DNA from: Flaveria trinervia | Lineage: Eukaryota > Streptophyta > Magnoliopsida > Asterales > Asteraceae | Length of the DNA: 64,000 nucleotides | Direction of reading: 5' to 3' | NCBI GenBank assembly: GCA_025506515.1 | Contig: CM046442.1 | Location: 63,125,340 to 63,189,339, forward strand | Shown here: piece by piece, positions 1 to 12,185 of the stretch | How the letters are laid out: each line of letters begins with the position of its first letter | Position numbering within the stretch: the stretch's first letter is position 1 | Notes under the pieces: generated by a model | Databases searched by the model: none | What the model was told of the DNA's origin: nothing | Seen by the model: only the letters and a program-made list of their open reading frames with translations | Position numbers and translations under genes: made by a program

Positions 1-5
1 TGAGA

Positions 6-3000
6 TTAATTCCCCATAATGAGTCTGTATGACTCACGAACATAGGCCTCAAGGAGAACAACTTGTTCCTCCTGAGAGAGTTCTTCTGCTCCTCCTTCGA
101 AGAAGAACTCTGGACCATAGTACTCTGATAGTACTTCATGGTCCTGCCATTTTTCAGCTCCACCGTAGTTACCTCCCTATATACAAATTCATCAGGATGG
201 TTGCCTTCAAGGAGTAACTGGAGCTCATTTTTGGATGTCTTCAAGCTTTTTATATAACAACCCCTTCTTAATCATCTTGTTTTCTAGTAAGGCTTGAGGG
301 GTCTTTGCTTGGTGAGCTTTCTTGAATTCATCAATGATTTCCCAAGGTGAGACTACAACGGCCAACATGATGGTAGATTCTATTGTTTTTCGTACCTGGC
401 CGTTGTATCTGTGTGGGATAGTTCTTTTATGGATTCTAGAACTCACCCTGGGGTCTGGCCATACTCTCACTCTCTCCTTCTGATACTGAAAGGTGTGCCT
501 GAGAGTGTACAGCCTTTGAGCATGCCCTTTCAGCTTGAATAGATGATGACTGAGGAAATTCCTTGTCAACCATGTTCAACAGTTGCTCATCGTGCTGTTT
601 CTGCTGTTCTTCTTCTTCTATCTTGACTCTGACCATTTCCCTTTGAGAGTCAGTTTGATCATGGGTTGACTTCGGGGTTTTGGTAGCTTCAGAACAGCAG
701 AGAGTGGCAGACTATCATCTTCATCCTCTTCTTCTCTTCTTCTTCCATCCTCAGCACCCTTCTCCTCCTCTGGGTACATCACTGGATGATGGTTGGGTTG
801 GTGAAGGAATTGGTTTTGAAGAATGAGGATTTTTGGATTTTGGCTTAGAGGTCGTTGGGAGATTTGAGGGATAGGATCTGTTTGAGTGGGTGGAAGGGAA
901 GGTTGATCTAGCATCCTTGTAGTTAGTTTCGCCTTTGTGAGTTTAGCCATCTCTAACTTTTACCAGCCCCAGCCTCATCAAGGGCTTCCACAATTATCCC
1001 TTTGTTGAATTGCTCAGACAGACAGATTCTGGTGGCTATAGCCAGAATGCTGTCCCTGGTCCATGCGCGGATCTCCATTAATGATCTTCCAAGTTTTGCA
1101 ATAAAGCGGATCATTATTTCCACCTCTCTTTCTCAAGAGCATCATACCCTGCCCATCGGGTTTGTATCTCTTGTACTTCTAACCTTCTGATCTCACTATC
1201 CAGTGTGGCTGTGTCAAACCCTGCCTGAAGAGTTGTTCAATTATTTTATCCATGGATCGGCTGTGTGTGGTGTCAGCTTCTTTGACCAGCTCCTCCAAGG
1301 ATTTGTCTTCAGCAGTGTGATCATCAGCACTTCTCTTTCGCTTGTAAGTGAGCAGAGGTTGCTTTTCTTTTTCCTCCTCTTGGACTTGCTTCTCTTCCTT
1401 TTCCTCGGATCTTTTCCTCTTCCTTTCTTTCACTGCAGTACTCTCCCCTTTTTGGTTGCATTGGAGGAAGGGGTTTGTACCGCAGAAAGAGTCTTTTGGA
1501 CAGCAGCATCAACCAAGGCTGTAATGTGAAGGAAAGCCTCTCATCAAGGGCTTTGATCACTATATCAGTGATTATGGGTGTGATGAGAGGGAGGGAATTT
1601 TGGAGTACAGCACCTATTTGCTCAGGAGGGTTCTGTTCCTGAGAAGTAGGGCCTGAAGCAGAGGCAGGTGGTTGATTTTGGGGTGGCTCTGTGTTTGGGA
1701 AACCTTCAAGGGAAGGTGCCATCTGTGGGTGGATAGAGGCAGATGGTCTTTCTCCTTGGGAGAGTTGGTCAGTAGGTTTGCAGCCTACTGACTTTCTCTT
1801 CCAGGATGTGTTCTGGGCAAGAACATCATAGAAGAAGCCCAGGTCATCATCAGCCGAAGCTGAATCAGCTGACCTCCTGCTTAGAGCAGGATTTACATGC
1901 ACTGGGTGTAGACCAGTTGGTGCATGTGCCCCTTGTGCTTGGTACTGGGGACTTCCAGCCTCAGGACAATGTCCATCATCAGCTGTTGCCTCTAGGGAGG
2001 TCTTAGCAATGTTACCAGCCTCACTCTGGTCATGTGCTGAGTCAGAGGAGGTGGCAGCCTCACTAGATATTCTAAGCTCCTTGTCTACACTAGGAGATAG
2101 AATTGGGAAACCCCTGTGCTGTGGGTTCTCAGGTGCACTGTGTTCCTCCCCCTCAATTGTAGAGGTATTCCAGTAGTAAGTGGTTTCTGGGGAGGGGGTG
2201 AGGAGTGCAATTGAGTCAGCACTTGTGCAACTATTAAAGTTGGGCTGTGAGGGCGGTGTTGTTTGTGGTGAGGGGATAGAAGTAGTGTGCACCTGGGTGG
2301 ATGGTGCTCTTCAATGGCAATCTCCTCAAGTGAGTAAGATCCCAGATTAGTAGGTGCCCCTTGGGAAGTTGCTGCAGGCTCCTGTTGAGAGGAAGCCTGA
2401 GCGGTTGTGACTGGAAGAGTCATTGTATCCACTAGGGGGTTTGGACTAGTGGATATGTCCTGCGTTTGTGTTGCAGGGGCATCCTCAGGGGACTCAATTC
2501 CCTGAGTAGCCATTTTGGGTTTCTTTTTGGTGGGTTTGGTGGGACTTTGGATTTGGAGGTGGTGGCTGGGGGTTCCGGCTGGTGGGTTTTCGCAGCTTGG
2601 CAGCCATTTTTATTGTCCGGTCAGAGTTGTGCCGGGAGTATACTTCCGGCAGAACAGCCGTAGCAGGGACTCCCAAGCCAACAAGTCCCTCAGCATTAAG
2701 CTGGTCTGTAATAATGGCCATTATGAACCGTGGATAGAGTATCCAATGGTTGGCAGTAAGTTTTTGAGCCATATCTTTGAGCTCTGAAAATATTAATGCT
2801 GAAAAGTTTAGTGGTTGTTGCTCAAGGATAGAATACATTACCTGCTGCCATTTGGTGGACATTTGATCCCAAGACGACGTCTTAGGGGCCAAACATACAT
2901 TACCATGTGAAAAATCAGGCGCTCGGCGTCATTAAAGTGTTTCTTCATGATGGTGGTGGCACTGAGATCGCCTTGATATCCATGCTGAGCAAATGATAGA

Positions 3001-3323
3001 TCTATGGTGCCCTTCGGATATCCAGCAGGAGAAGTAGCATCATTCAGTTGAAGAATTTTACGGATTGTTGCAGGAGTAATGACTACTTCTTTGTTGTTGA
3101 CGACTGACCGGAGGGATGGTGTGTGGCTCTCCTCAGTAGTAACAGTAACGTTCATCCAAAATTGGTTCAAGGATTCGGCATGTAAGACAGGGTTCAGAAG
3201 GAATGCCTTGTTGTATTGGGACTGAACCATAAGATCGATAGCAGTATCGAACTTAGTCCAGATCGGCGATTTTGTGAGGTAGGCAACACAGTTGTGTCGC
3301 GGTTTGATTTGCATAGACGCCAT
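6..3323 (-). pseudogene. A1 ORF3 (envelope-position ORF of unknown function), frameshifted
   Basis: A third ORF of about 1,100 codons, from ATG at 3321-3323 to TAA at 6-8, broken into several frames (open pieces near 2838-3323, 2494-2892, 2085-2513, 1324-2292, 618-950 and 225-569). The first ~190 residues form a conserved domain (HNCVAYL, NP-LH, FW, then an LDD/LND-type motif and HGYQGDLSA). A proline/serine-rich stretch follows, then a heptad-like segment (DDDLGFFYDVL), a basic run with KRKR, and a conserved C-terminal block (WPDPRV, VSPWEI, IIKKG). I see no signal peptide or hydrophobic membrane segment, so envelope function is not supported. Function unknown. The same ORF occurs in A2 and A3. 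Confidence 0.85.
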
Positions 3324-3395
3324 GGAGAAGAGGGAAGTTTTGGAGAGGAACGTTAGGTTTGAAGAAGATGAAGCATGGAGAGCTCAGGTTAGGGG

Positions 3396-3403
3396 TATTT
3401 ATA
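3396..3403 (-). promoter_or_regulatory. TATA box upstream of A1 ORF3
   Basis: TATAAATA on the minus strand, 73-80 bp upstream of the ORF3 ATG, followed by a pyrimidine-rich leader. A2 and A3 have TATA-like boxes at nearly the same distance with similar flanking bases (CCGTACCC just upstream in A1 and A3). I infer an internal Pol II promoter for ORF3. Confidence 0.6.
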
Positions 3404-4088
3404 GGGTACGGGTAAGGAGACGACTGAAGGATGTGGTGTTAGTCATCAGTAGTTTTAAACGACCGTTGACATGGTATTATCCTTTCAGACGTTGAAACAG
3501 CTGAAGTCGTGGTGTTAGGCATCAGTAGTTTAGAAAACTACTGAAGACCGTGGTTTTGACTTCAGATGATTGAAACAACTGAGGACTTGGTGTTTGTCAT
3601 CAGTAGTTATGAAACTACTGAAAACAGTGGTTTTGTCATCAGCTGTTGTAAACAACTGAAGACTTGGTATTAGTCATCAGTAGTTATAAAAACTACTGAA
3701 GACGTGGTTTTGCTTCGGTTGTTTAGAATGAAACAGCAGTTGTACAAACGACTGAAGAGAAAGTTCTCTTCAGCTATTTTCGTCAATTCTTAGCTTTTCA
3801 GCTGTTTCAAACTGTCCTCAACACATTCATCAGTCTTTTTGGCTGATTTCAGTTGTTTCATAGGACATCAGTACATCTGTTTTTACTGATTGCAGTAGTT
3901 ATGACTGCATCAGTAGTTGTAACTACATCAGTAGTTTAGAACAGATGAAGTACTTCAGTACTTGTGAGACATTTAGCCTTCAGTAGTTATAAAAACTACT
4001 GAGGTTAAAAGAGCTCATCAGTACTTATATGTGACATAGGTACTCATGATCATCAGTATGAATTACTGAGATCATCAGTAGTGGTCAC
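3404..4088 (-). repeat. A1 pol-ORF3 spacer: array of TCAGTAGTT/AACTACTGA hairpins
   Basis: Non-coding spacer between the pol stop (4089) and the ORF3 promoter. Its ORF3-side half (about 3430-3720) is a chain of ~38 bp units. Each unit is a short inverted repeat of the form TCAGTAGTT, 3-6 bases, AACTACTGA, followed by AGAC and a TGGTNTT stretch. Variants use CAGCTGTTG/CAACTGAAG. The rest has scattered copies. The same words fill the A-family LTRs. Confidence 0.85.
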
Positions 4089-7000
4089 CTATTCTAGCTG
4101 CAGCATACCAAGCCTTAACACCAGGTTTTGGAAAGTTGAACTATCCAAAGGCTTAGTAAAAATGTCTGCAAGCTCATCAGCACTAGGCACAAACTTAGGA
4201 TCAATCAGACCTTTTTCAAAACAATCCCTTATAAAATGATGTCTGATCTCTATATGTTTGGTCCTAGAGTGTGGACTGGATTTTTGACAATGCAAAGAGC
4301 TGAAGCACTATCCATTACAATGGAGTCTTAGTCGCTGTATGCCATAATCCAAAAGTTGGTTTTGAAGCCAGAGTACCTGAGATGTACAGCTTGCAGCAGC
4401 AATGTACTCTGCTTCAGCAGTGGATGTAGCAACTGAGGTCTGTTTCTTGCTCTGCCAAGAAATCAAGCAGTTGCCTAGGAATTGACATCCACCAGAAGTT
4501 GATTTCCTGGTCAACTTACACCCTGCATAGTCACTGTCAGAAAAAGCAACTAATTTACCAGAATGTCCGGTAGAATACCATAAACCTAGAGATGGAGTGC
4601 CTTGCAGATATCTAAAGATCCTCTTGACTGCAATCAGATGAGACTCTTTAGGTGCAGCCTGAAATCTAGCACAAACACATGTAGCAAACATAATATCTGG
4701 TCTAGAAGCTGTAAATACATCAAGGACCCAATCATACATCTGTAAAGTGTTTCATCAACCACTTTACCTTTCTGATCTGAGTCCAGTTGTGTGGTGCTGC
4801 TCATGGGAGTAGAACAGGGCTTACAGTTTTGTAAATCAAACTTTTGCAAAAGATCTTTTGTATATTTGGACTGATGAATAAAAATTCCATCAGCCTTTTG
4901 TTTGATTTGCAACCCCAGAAAGAACTGTAATTCTCCCATGGCACTCATTTCAAACTTCTGTTGCATCAACTTTGTAAAGGCATCGCACAACTTTGGATCA
5001 GAGGATGCAAAAATGATATCATCTACATAAATTTGAACAAGTAGATTATGCTGCCCAGCTTTCTTAATGAATAAAGTCTTGTCTATGGAGCCTCTAGTGA
5101 AATTTTTTTCCAGAAGAAAGTTTGATAATGTCTCATACCAGGCTCTGGGAGCTTGTTTTAACCCATAAAGAGCTTTATCAAGCTTATACACCCATTAGGA
5201 TGTTTATTGTCCTCAAAGCCTGGAGGTTGACATACATAAACCTCTTCTTTAACTTTTCCATACAAAAATGCACTTTTGACATCCATTTGAAAGACTTTAA
5301 GGTTTTGATAAGCAGCATAAGCTAAAAACAATCGAATTGCTTCCAGTCTGGCTACAGGGGCAAAGGTTTCATCATAATCAATACCTTCTTCTTGTGCAAA
5401 CCCCTGAACAACCAGTCTGGCCTTGTTCTTAACAATAAGCCCATTTTCATCAGTTTTGTTCCTAAACACCCATTTAGTGCCTATTGCACACTTACCTGGA
5501 GGTAGAGGAACCAGTTCCCACACTTGCTGTTTCTTGAACTGAAGAAGCTCAAGCTGCATGGCATCAACCATCCATTGTCCTTTAAAGCAATGTGATAATT
5601 CTTTAGCTCTTGCTGACTGATGAAGAGAGCATAGAAGCAGAAATTTGACAATTGACTTCTTGTTGATACTCCAGCAGTGATATCACCAATGATTTGAGAC
5701 ATAGGGTGATTCTTCAGATCTTGATACACAATGAGATCTGTGCAAGTGTTTGTAGCCGGTTCAGCAGCACAGATGGTGATGGTGAATCATTTCCTTGAAA
5801 CCAATCAGTGGATGGAATATCAAAGGAAGTTGAATTCGAAGAATCTCATCAGCATTTGTTGTGGATGGTGCGACTGGCGCTACAGGAACATCAGGTCTAG
5901 TTGAGTCAGGCAGCTGATCACTAAACCTGAAGAGGTGAGTACTACAATCATCATCATCATCAGCAGTACCACCAGGTGGTGAACTGTTGACAGGAGCAAC
6001 AGCAGGAGTTTGATAAGGAACATATTGCAGTATGTCCAAATCAAATAACTCCACAGGACTTTGTGGAATCTTGTCCTTGGAGATTCATTAAACTTAACAT
6101 GTAGAGTTTCTTCAACCATCTTTGTTCTGCAGTTGAAGACTCTGTATGCCTTGCAAGTAGATGAATAACCAACAAAGTATCCTGCATCCACCTTAGGATC
6201 AAATTTGTGGGGTTGATCCTTTGTGTTGAGAATAAAACAGGACACTCAAATGCTTTGAAAAATGAAATCAGAGGAGCCAAATGATGGAGAACTTCATATG
6301 GAGTCTTCATCAACCTCTGATTTACTAAAACTCTATTTTGCACATAACAAGCTGTGTTGACAGCTTCGGCCCAAAAAGTCAATGGCAAACCTGAGTCAGC
6401 CAGCATGGACCTTGCAGCTTCAATGAGGGTCCTGTTCTTTCTCTCCACTACTCCATTTTGTTCTGGAGTCCTTGGAATGCTGAACTGCCTTTTGTCCCTT
6501 TGAAAGATAGAAGTCATCAAGTGTATGATTTCTGAACTCAGTTCCATTATCACACCTAATACACTTGACTGGAAGGGAATACTGCTTCTCAATGTACAGC
6601 ACAAAGTGGATAATCTTCTGAGTAGCCTCATCCTTTGAATGTAGAAAGAAAGTCCATACAAATCTGGAGTAATCATCCACAATTACCAGATAGTATTTCT
6701 TCTTTGCCATGCTCATTACTCTCACAGGACCAAATAGATCCATATGCAGTAATTGCAAGCAGGCAGTAGACTTGGACACTTCAATAGGAGGGAATGAGAC
6801 TTTGTGCTGTTTTCCTTTTAAACAAGCAGTGCAGGTTCATCACAGTGGAAGTCCTTTATTGGTAAGCCTCTGACTAAACTATTGTGGCTAAGCTGATTCA
6901 TGTTTTGAGATTAACATGACCAAGCCTCCTGTGCCACAGTTTAGATTCTTGAGAAGAGGCTTTGGAAAATAGCAAGGATTGCCTTTGAGATCTATCTTCT

Positions 7001-10000
7001 TAGAGAGATCTAAGGCATACACTCTTCCTGTCCTGTTGGCTTTCAGGAGAGTGTGATCATCCAACACCTTGTCAATCAAGTGCAAAACTTTGGATGACAG
7101 AATCCTACAGTTTTGACTTGTGAAAAGGGCAACATGGCCTTTATCACACATTTGACTGACACTCAAGAGGTTGTACTTGAGATTTTCCACATGATTAACA
7201 TCATCAAATTTGATTTCTCCATTGGAGACAAAGCCCTTACCGATGATGTAACCCTAGCATCATTGCCAAAAGAGACAAATCCCTTCTTTCCTTGAGAGTA
7301 GTCATGAAGAAGAGAGATGTTCCCAGTCATGTGCATAGATCCCCCACTGTCTACATACCAGATGCTACTTTGGCATGTTGAAGAACCCTGCAATAATAAA
7401 CAATCAGTTAGTTTTAGAGACCCAAACCTTTTTGGGTTTGGGCCTGGTCTCATCAATAGATGGTAAACTAACATGTTTATTTGTAACAACAGCCTGAGAA
7501 GAAGAAGATGGTGTAGAAGAGGAGTCCTTTGGCTTAGACCTCTTTCTGTGGTTTCAACATAGGAGAATCTAGTTGGTTAACTCTACCCACAGATGTTGTA
7601 CCATCATCACCAGCTGTGTCTGATTTTGTGATAAAGCTTTCAGCTCATCAGACACATTGCTAGTGGAGTTAGATAAGGTCCTATGTTGCACCTTCTTCTT
7701 TTGAGCACCCTCAGCTGTCACCTGTTTAACTCCTTCCTTTTTGGATTTCTTTAAGGACTTAAGGGTTACAGGATTTGATGTTGCTGATAAAAATGTGGTC
7801 TCAAACTCAGTTTTCATTTCTACCATTTTCTCATTAATTTCTTCTTTTTGTTTGAGTTTGGAACCTCTTTTGTACCAACAATCATCTGTAAGATGATTGA
7901 ACAAACCACATACTTCACATGGTTTCTTCTTCATCTTAGGTTGATCATCAACTAAAGATGGTGAAGCAACAGAAGACTTGTTCTTCAATGCTTTGGAAGC
8001 ATTGGTTGCTTTCTTGACAACCTCTTTAGTAGTCTTCAAACTCTTTCTACAGCCAGTTTTCTTCTCTTCAGTGCTGACAGCAGTTGAAGTTTGAACTTCA
8101 GGTGTTAAATCCTGCTCTCAGTCCTTTCAGGACCTTCAGGATTAACTCCTGAGTTGATCAACTATTGATCATGTGAATGTCAGCTTTTGGACCATCAACA
8201 TCAGCTGATAGGTTCAAAGAGGACTTGATGCTGACTGCTACTTCTGATTGTGCTGTATCAGAAGGTAGATCACATGATGTGATGGATTGGTTATCACTCT
8301 CACCATCAGATTCTACCTCTGCTCTTGGGGTAAAATCTGTAGGTGGAGCAGTGTGATTGTAGCCAATTCCAAACTTCACATTTGAAGCAGATTGCTTACT
8401 AAGAAGCATTTCAAAACCTTGCATGATTGTACCCATCTATCACACTCGACCTGGGGAACTGCAAGGGTTTCTTTGAGATCTTTGTACTTGCTCTAGAAGT
8501 ACATCTTCTCTAGCCTTATTATCAATTATTTGCAATTCAGTTTATAAACTCATCATTTTTATCTTTGAGCACAAACTCAAACTCAGCTTTGTTTTTGGAA
8601 ATTATTTGTTCTAGCTCAATTCTTATTAATTAAGCTACATTTGCTTCTCTAATGGAAGCAAATGCTGCTATGCATGGTTCAGAACATAATTTGGCTTTTG
8701 ACTCAGAGGATACCTGTGATACCTGAGGTGTAGAGGCATTGGAAGATGAAGTATCAGCAGACTCCAAAGCCATAAGAGCTAGATTCCCAAAGGGACTGTC
8801 ACCACCATGTTGACCAGCACCTGAGAACAGTTGATCATGACCAGACAAGTCATCTGGTAAACTGCTCCAGTCAGCAACTCCTGGGGTGAAGAAGCTGTGT
8901 TGTTGAGATGGAGGTTGTTGATGAGATAGGGAAGGCTGAGGTTCTGGTAATGTATGAGGTTGTGGTGTCATAGGAACTTGAACTTGATTTGACTGTGGCA
9001 TGTAATAACAAGGGTACTGATATGGCATTTGACCCTGAGGAACAAAATATGCCGGAGATTGTTGTTGAGGATGATGACTAGATGTGACAGGATGTTGCCC
9101 TCTGTGTTGTTGACTATTGCCAGGAAAAGTCACAAAGGGTGCAGTAGAGTTAGATCCAGTTGATCTACACTCTCTTGCAAAGTGTCCAAGCCGTTGGCAT
9201 TTGTGACACCTCAACTTGCTCTTGTCAAAACCAACTTTGGTTTTGCCAGAGAGTCCTGGGAATTTTCTTCCAGTTCTTTTGTAGAACTTCTGAGATCTGA
9301 TATTTATCAAGGCCATTTGGCTCAAAATATCCATCTCTTCTAAGTCATCATCAGCAATCCCCTTGAGATCATCCATAATGAAACATAGATTGTCATTATT
9401 ACACCCAGTGAACTGACCATCAACACTTATAAATGCAGAATCAGAAGTGCTTGAAGAGAAATTAATATGCTCATCATACTGGCATTCAGATGAAGCATAT
9501 TCTGACTCATGACCCACCAAGGCAGTGTTGCCTTGTATAAAGTCTTCAGTGAGCTTTCCAGATGAAGACAGCTTTCTCTTCTGTTCTATCTCTCTCTCAA
9601 AAGTGAGCAATTTCCCATGGAGTTGGGTGAGAGATAGTTTGTCCAAACTTGCACTGGAGCGTAGGACAATAGTATATGTGTCCCATCTCTCAGGCAGTGA
9701 TCTGAGAAATCTGTTATTCATCTGAATATTGGTGTATTCAAGTTTGACCATTTTTAGTTCAGAGATCAAACAAGAAAACCGCTCATATTGTTGAGTCAGT
9801 GTCTCACCCTTTCTATGAGAGAATGTCTCATATTGTTGGGCAAGAATTTCTCTATTATTTGCCAAGACCTCATCTGTTCCTCCAAATTGTTCTTTCAAAG
9901 CAATCCAGAGGTCATGGGCAGTTTCATGATGCATTAGCCCAGAATAGATTTCATTGGGCAATGCCATGGCCAGAATTCCATGGGCTTTTGCATCAATCTC

Positions 10001-10239
10001 AAGCAACTTCTTATCCTCATCTGAGTATTGCTCCCTCCTCTTCGGAACCATTTGATTGGTTTCCGGGTTATTCACCATAGGCTTGTGTGGACCATGTACC
10101 ACTGATGTCCAACACCCTGCGCTGTTAACAGACAGGTGATGGAGCATACGTCTTTGCCATATGTTATACTCATTCCTAACCAGCATAGGAGGCTTGGTGA
10201 GGAACCAGTATTGTGAGGATCATTGGAGGGAGTGGTCAT
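4089..10239 (-). pseudogene. A1 gag-pol (copia polyprotein), frameshifted
   Basis: Encodes the capsid and enzymes for retrotransposition. Gag starts at the ATG 10237-10239 and reads cleanly from 10186 (UBN2-type gag). A zinc knuckle CX2CX4HX4C is at 9167-9208 and a second Cys/His motif (CEVCG...DDC) at 7878-7919. Protease has DSG at 7343-7351. Integrase spans about 6040-6780 (MDLFGP, DNGTEF, VERKNRTL). RT has an intact YVDD at 5018-5029. RNase H (TSTAEAEY) runs to the TAG at 4089-4091. Reading frame changes occur near 10190, 8630, 8440, 7560, 6780, 5570 and 4740, several of them one-base changes relative to A2/A3, so as read it is not functional. Gag ends at a TGA (7404-7406) just before the protease frame, a junction shared with A2 and B2. 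Confidence 0.93.
7388..7411 (-). promoter_or_regulatory. A1 gag/protease junction with stop and splice-acceptor-like signal
   Basis: On the minus strand the gag frame ends at TGA (7404-7406). CTAAC (7407-7411) overlaps the end of gag, a T-rich tract follows, and GCAG (AG at 7388-7389) lies right where the protease frame, in another phase, becomes open. A2 and B2 have the same layout. Confidence 0.45.
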
Positions 10240-10456
10240 TTTCAGTTCAAAAACAGTTTAGTTCAAGTTTTAAAAAGTTTTAGACAAACCACAACAAACT
10301 CAATGAGAACCAAGAAAAAGATCTCAGGATGAATGAGCAAAATACAGAAAATTCAATCTCTATAACCGTTTCTTGCAAAAACAAAAGCTAATTCAATCAA
10401 ACTTGGATCTTGAATAGCAGTTTCAATGATCAATTATTAGATCGATCAATGATTAA
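10240..10456 (-). other. A1 5' leader between primer site and gag
   Basis: About 215 bp of untranslated leader, homologous to A2 17776-17992. It holds no ORF. A repeat of GATCAATNATTAGATCGATCAAT lies next to the primer site in A1, A2 and A3 and could fold. No other signal seen. Confidence 0.7.
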
Positions 10457-10471
10457 CCGGCTCTGATACCA
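10457..10471 (-). other. A1 primer-binding site (tRNA-iMet)
   Basis: Minus strand reads TGGTATCAGAGCCGG, two bases inside the 5' LTR. This complements the 3' end of plant initiator tRNA-Met, the usual copia primer. Confidence 0.92.
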
Positions 10472-10473
10472 TT

Positions 10474-11360
10474 TGACAGGATCAGTGATCACAAGTTTGA
10501 TGTATCAGAATACAAGCAGCGGAATACAAACAAGAATTAGACAAATTGTAGCAAGCAATCGATACTTGTAAGCATTAAGATCGCATACGGTTATAGGGAG
10601 AGAATATGTATTCTGATTTCTAGGATGTTTATAGATGTAGAATATTTCTAATCAAATCAATCATTTATTCCATTCAATTACTCATTCCTTATGATTACAA
10701 TAGGTTGTCACTCCTTATATAGAGTGCAACAATCACTGCTGTTATCACGGAAAGTGACAACTGGCAGATCCAATACAAAAATAACTAATTCTTAACAAAC
10801 TACTGAAATGTTCACAACTACTGAGAACAATCAGCATGTTAAGTACAAAATATAAAACTACTGAACTACAACGACTGAAGAACAAGCTCTTCAGTCGTTT
10901 TACAAAACTACTGAAACATAGAAAATAAAACTATTGATATCACAACTACTGAAGAAGTACTCTTCAGCAGTTGTGACAAACTACTGAGGCTTCAGTACTT
11001 GATCTTCAGACTTTGACTTCAGGTGTTTCATCAGCTGATGACTTCAGTAGATATCATCAGCTGATGTCTTCAGTCTTTGTCTTCAGACTTTGTACATCAG
11101 TTGTTGATCTTCAGCACTTGGGAACTCTTCAGCTGTTGTACTTCAGTACTTTGGTCTTTCAGCTTCAGCACTTGTGTTCTTCAGCTGTTGTACTTCAGCA
11201 CTTTGGTTCTTCAGCTGTTAAGGTCTTCAGCACTTGATCTTCAGCTGTTGAAGTCTTCAGCACTTGTCAAACTACTGATGAGGCTTTTAGCAGTTGTTGT
11301 GATACCGTGTGGGACTTAGAGGTTTTCTGATCTTGGCTCATTGGTTCTTTTGGTCCAACA
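10474..11360 (-). repeat. A1 5' LTR
   Basis: 887 bp. On the plus strand it runs from TGACAGGATC to GGTCCAACA, with the primer site just outside its left end. On its own strand the U3 region is dense in CAGCTGAAG, AACTACTGA and AAGTGCTGAAG words. The outer end (TTGGACCAAAAGAACC) is shared with A2 and A3. Its TATA-like CTTATATA (plus strand) is at 10714-10721. Confidence 0.92.
10714..10721 (-). promoter_or_regulatory. TATA box of A1 5' LTR
   Basis: TATATAAG on the minus strand in the context CACTCTATATAAGGAG, same place as in the A2 LTRs. Likely start of genomic RNA just downstream. Confidence 0.65.
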
Positions 11361-12056
11361 ATTACAACAAAACAACATAAAGAGGGGATTAACCAAACTT
11401 AATCAAACAGTAAGACTGGATTAACCACAATAAGACACTAAGAACAGAAGTAATATAAGAGATAGAACAAGAGAACACAAGTGTATGGTTTTGAAGAATG
11501 TAGTATATTGCTTTCTCTATGTTCTATTACAAGTGTTCAAAGCATAATGGAAAGATATAAGAACATGAGATACTTATACTACATCCTGCAGCCGGCTATA
11601 CTTTGAAAGCCAGCTAGATACAATTGACTAGACACAAACAAAATCAATTGTAGAGTCAAAAGGCAGATTACGTATTGACTAGTGACTATGACATGCCATA
11701 GCTCACATCCTTATCTATTACAAAAAGGATAAAGTACATGAAGTACAAAGTTATAGAGATGCGGCAGAAAGGTGTCCAGCTTTATGGAAAAGTACATTAG
11801 GTAAAGCATGTGTCAAAAGTCTTTGGAAGAAATCTGTCTTCATAAGTTGAAGCTTCGGAAGACTTTGTCTCTGAGGCTTTGAAGACTTCATATTTGGCTT
11901 TGGAAGATATTGTTCTTGGCTTCGGAAGATTTCACCTTAGAATATTTTTGTTGCATGTGTGAAACTTCCTAAGCATTCTTCTTCAATGCACTTGTGAAGC
12001 ATGTAGGACAGACTTTGGATGTTTAGGTTGCATCAGCCTCTTCATTAATCTCTATA
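11361..12056 (-). repeat. B1: remainder of a B-family LTR interrupted by A1
   Basis: Aligns along its whole length with the B2 LTRs (13794-14589 and 50297-51093): same ends (CATCAGCCTCTTCATTAATC), same CTTCGGAAG-type copies near 11820-11935. The first ~28 bp of the LTR are missing here because A1 is inserted there. The end reads CTCTATA instead of CTCTACA, and no polypurine tract follows, so this is either a solo LTR or the 5' LTR of an element whose body lies left of the window. Confidence 0.8.
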
Positions 12057-12185
12057 GAAACAAACATTAAGAATTGATTAGAAATCAATGAGGAACGAAC
12101 TATGATGTTGCATTGATTACTCAGGACGCTCTCGATGACTAGGGTTTGTCAATATTCGAAGTCTACCGTTTTTCCATGACTTATG
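12057..12185. other. Unassigned 129 bp between B1 and C1
   Basis: The only stretch of the window that I cannot place inside a retroelement. It has no convincing ORF and no repeat. It may be older host DNA or the flank of a still older element. Confidence 0.5.

Larger units (their letters stand above)
1..11360 (-). mobile_element. Element A1: Sirevirus-like Ty1/copia retrotransposon, left end outside window
   Basis: Read on the minus strand from right to left, the element shows 5' LTR (10474-11360), primer-binding site, gag-pol, a motif-rich spacer and a third ORF ending at base 6. Only its polypurine tract and 3' LTR lie beyond the window. The order gag-protease-integrase-RT-RNase H is copia. 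The extra ORF after pol and the tRNA-Met primer site fit the plant Sirevirus lineage. It is inserted near the start of a B-family LTR (B1): the bases right of 11360 continue that LTR. ATTAC at 11361-11365 is the likely target duplication, but its partner is out of view. Confidence 0.93.

Noticed and set aside
1..11360. A host gene cluster on the minus strand
   Set aside because: All supported ORFs fall into gag-pol or ORF3 of A1, bounded by its LTR.
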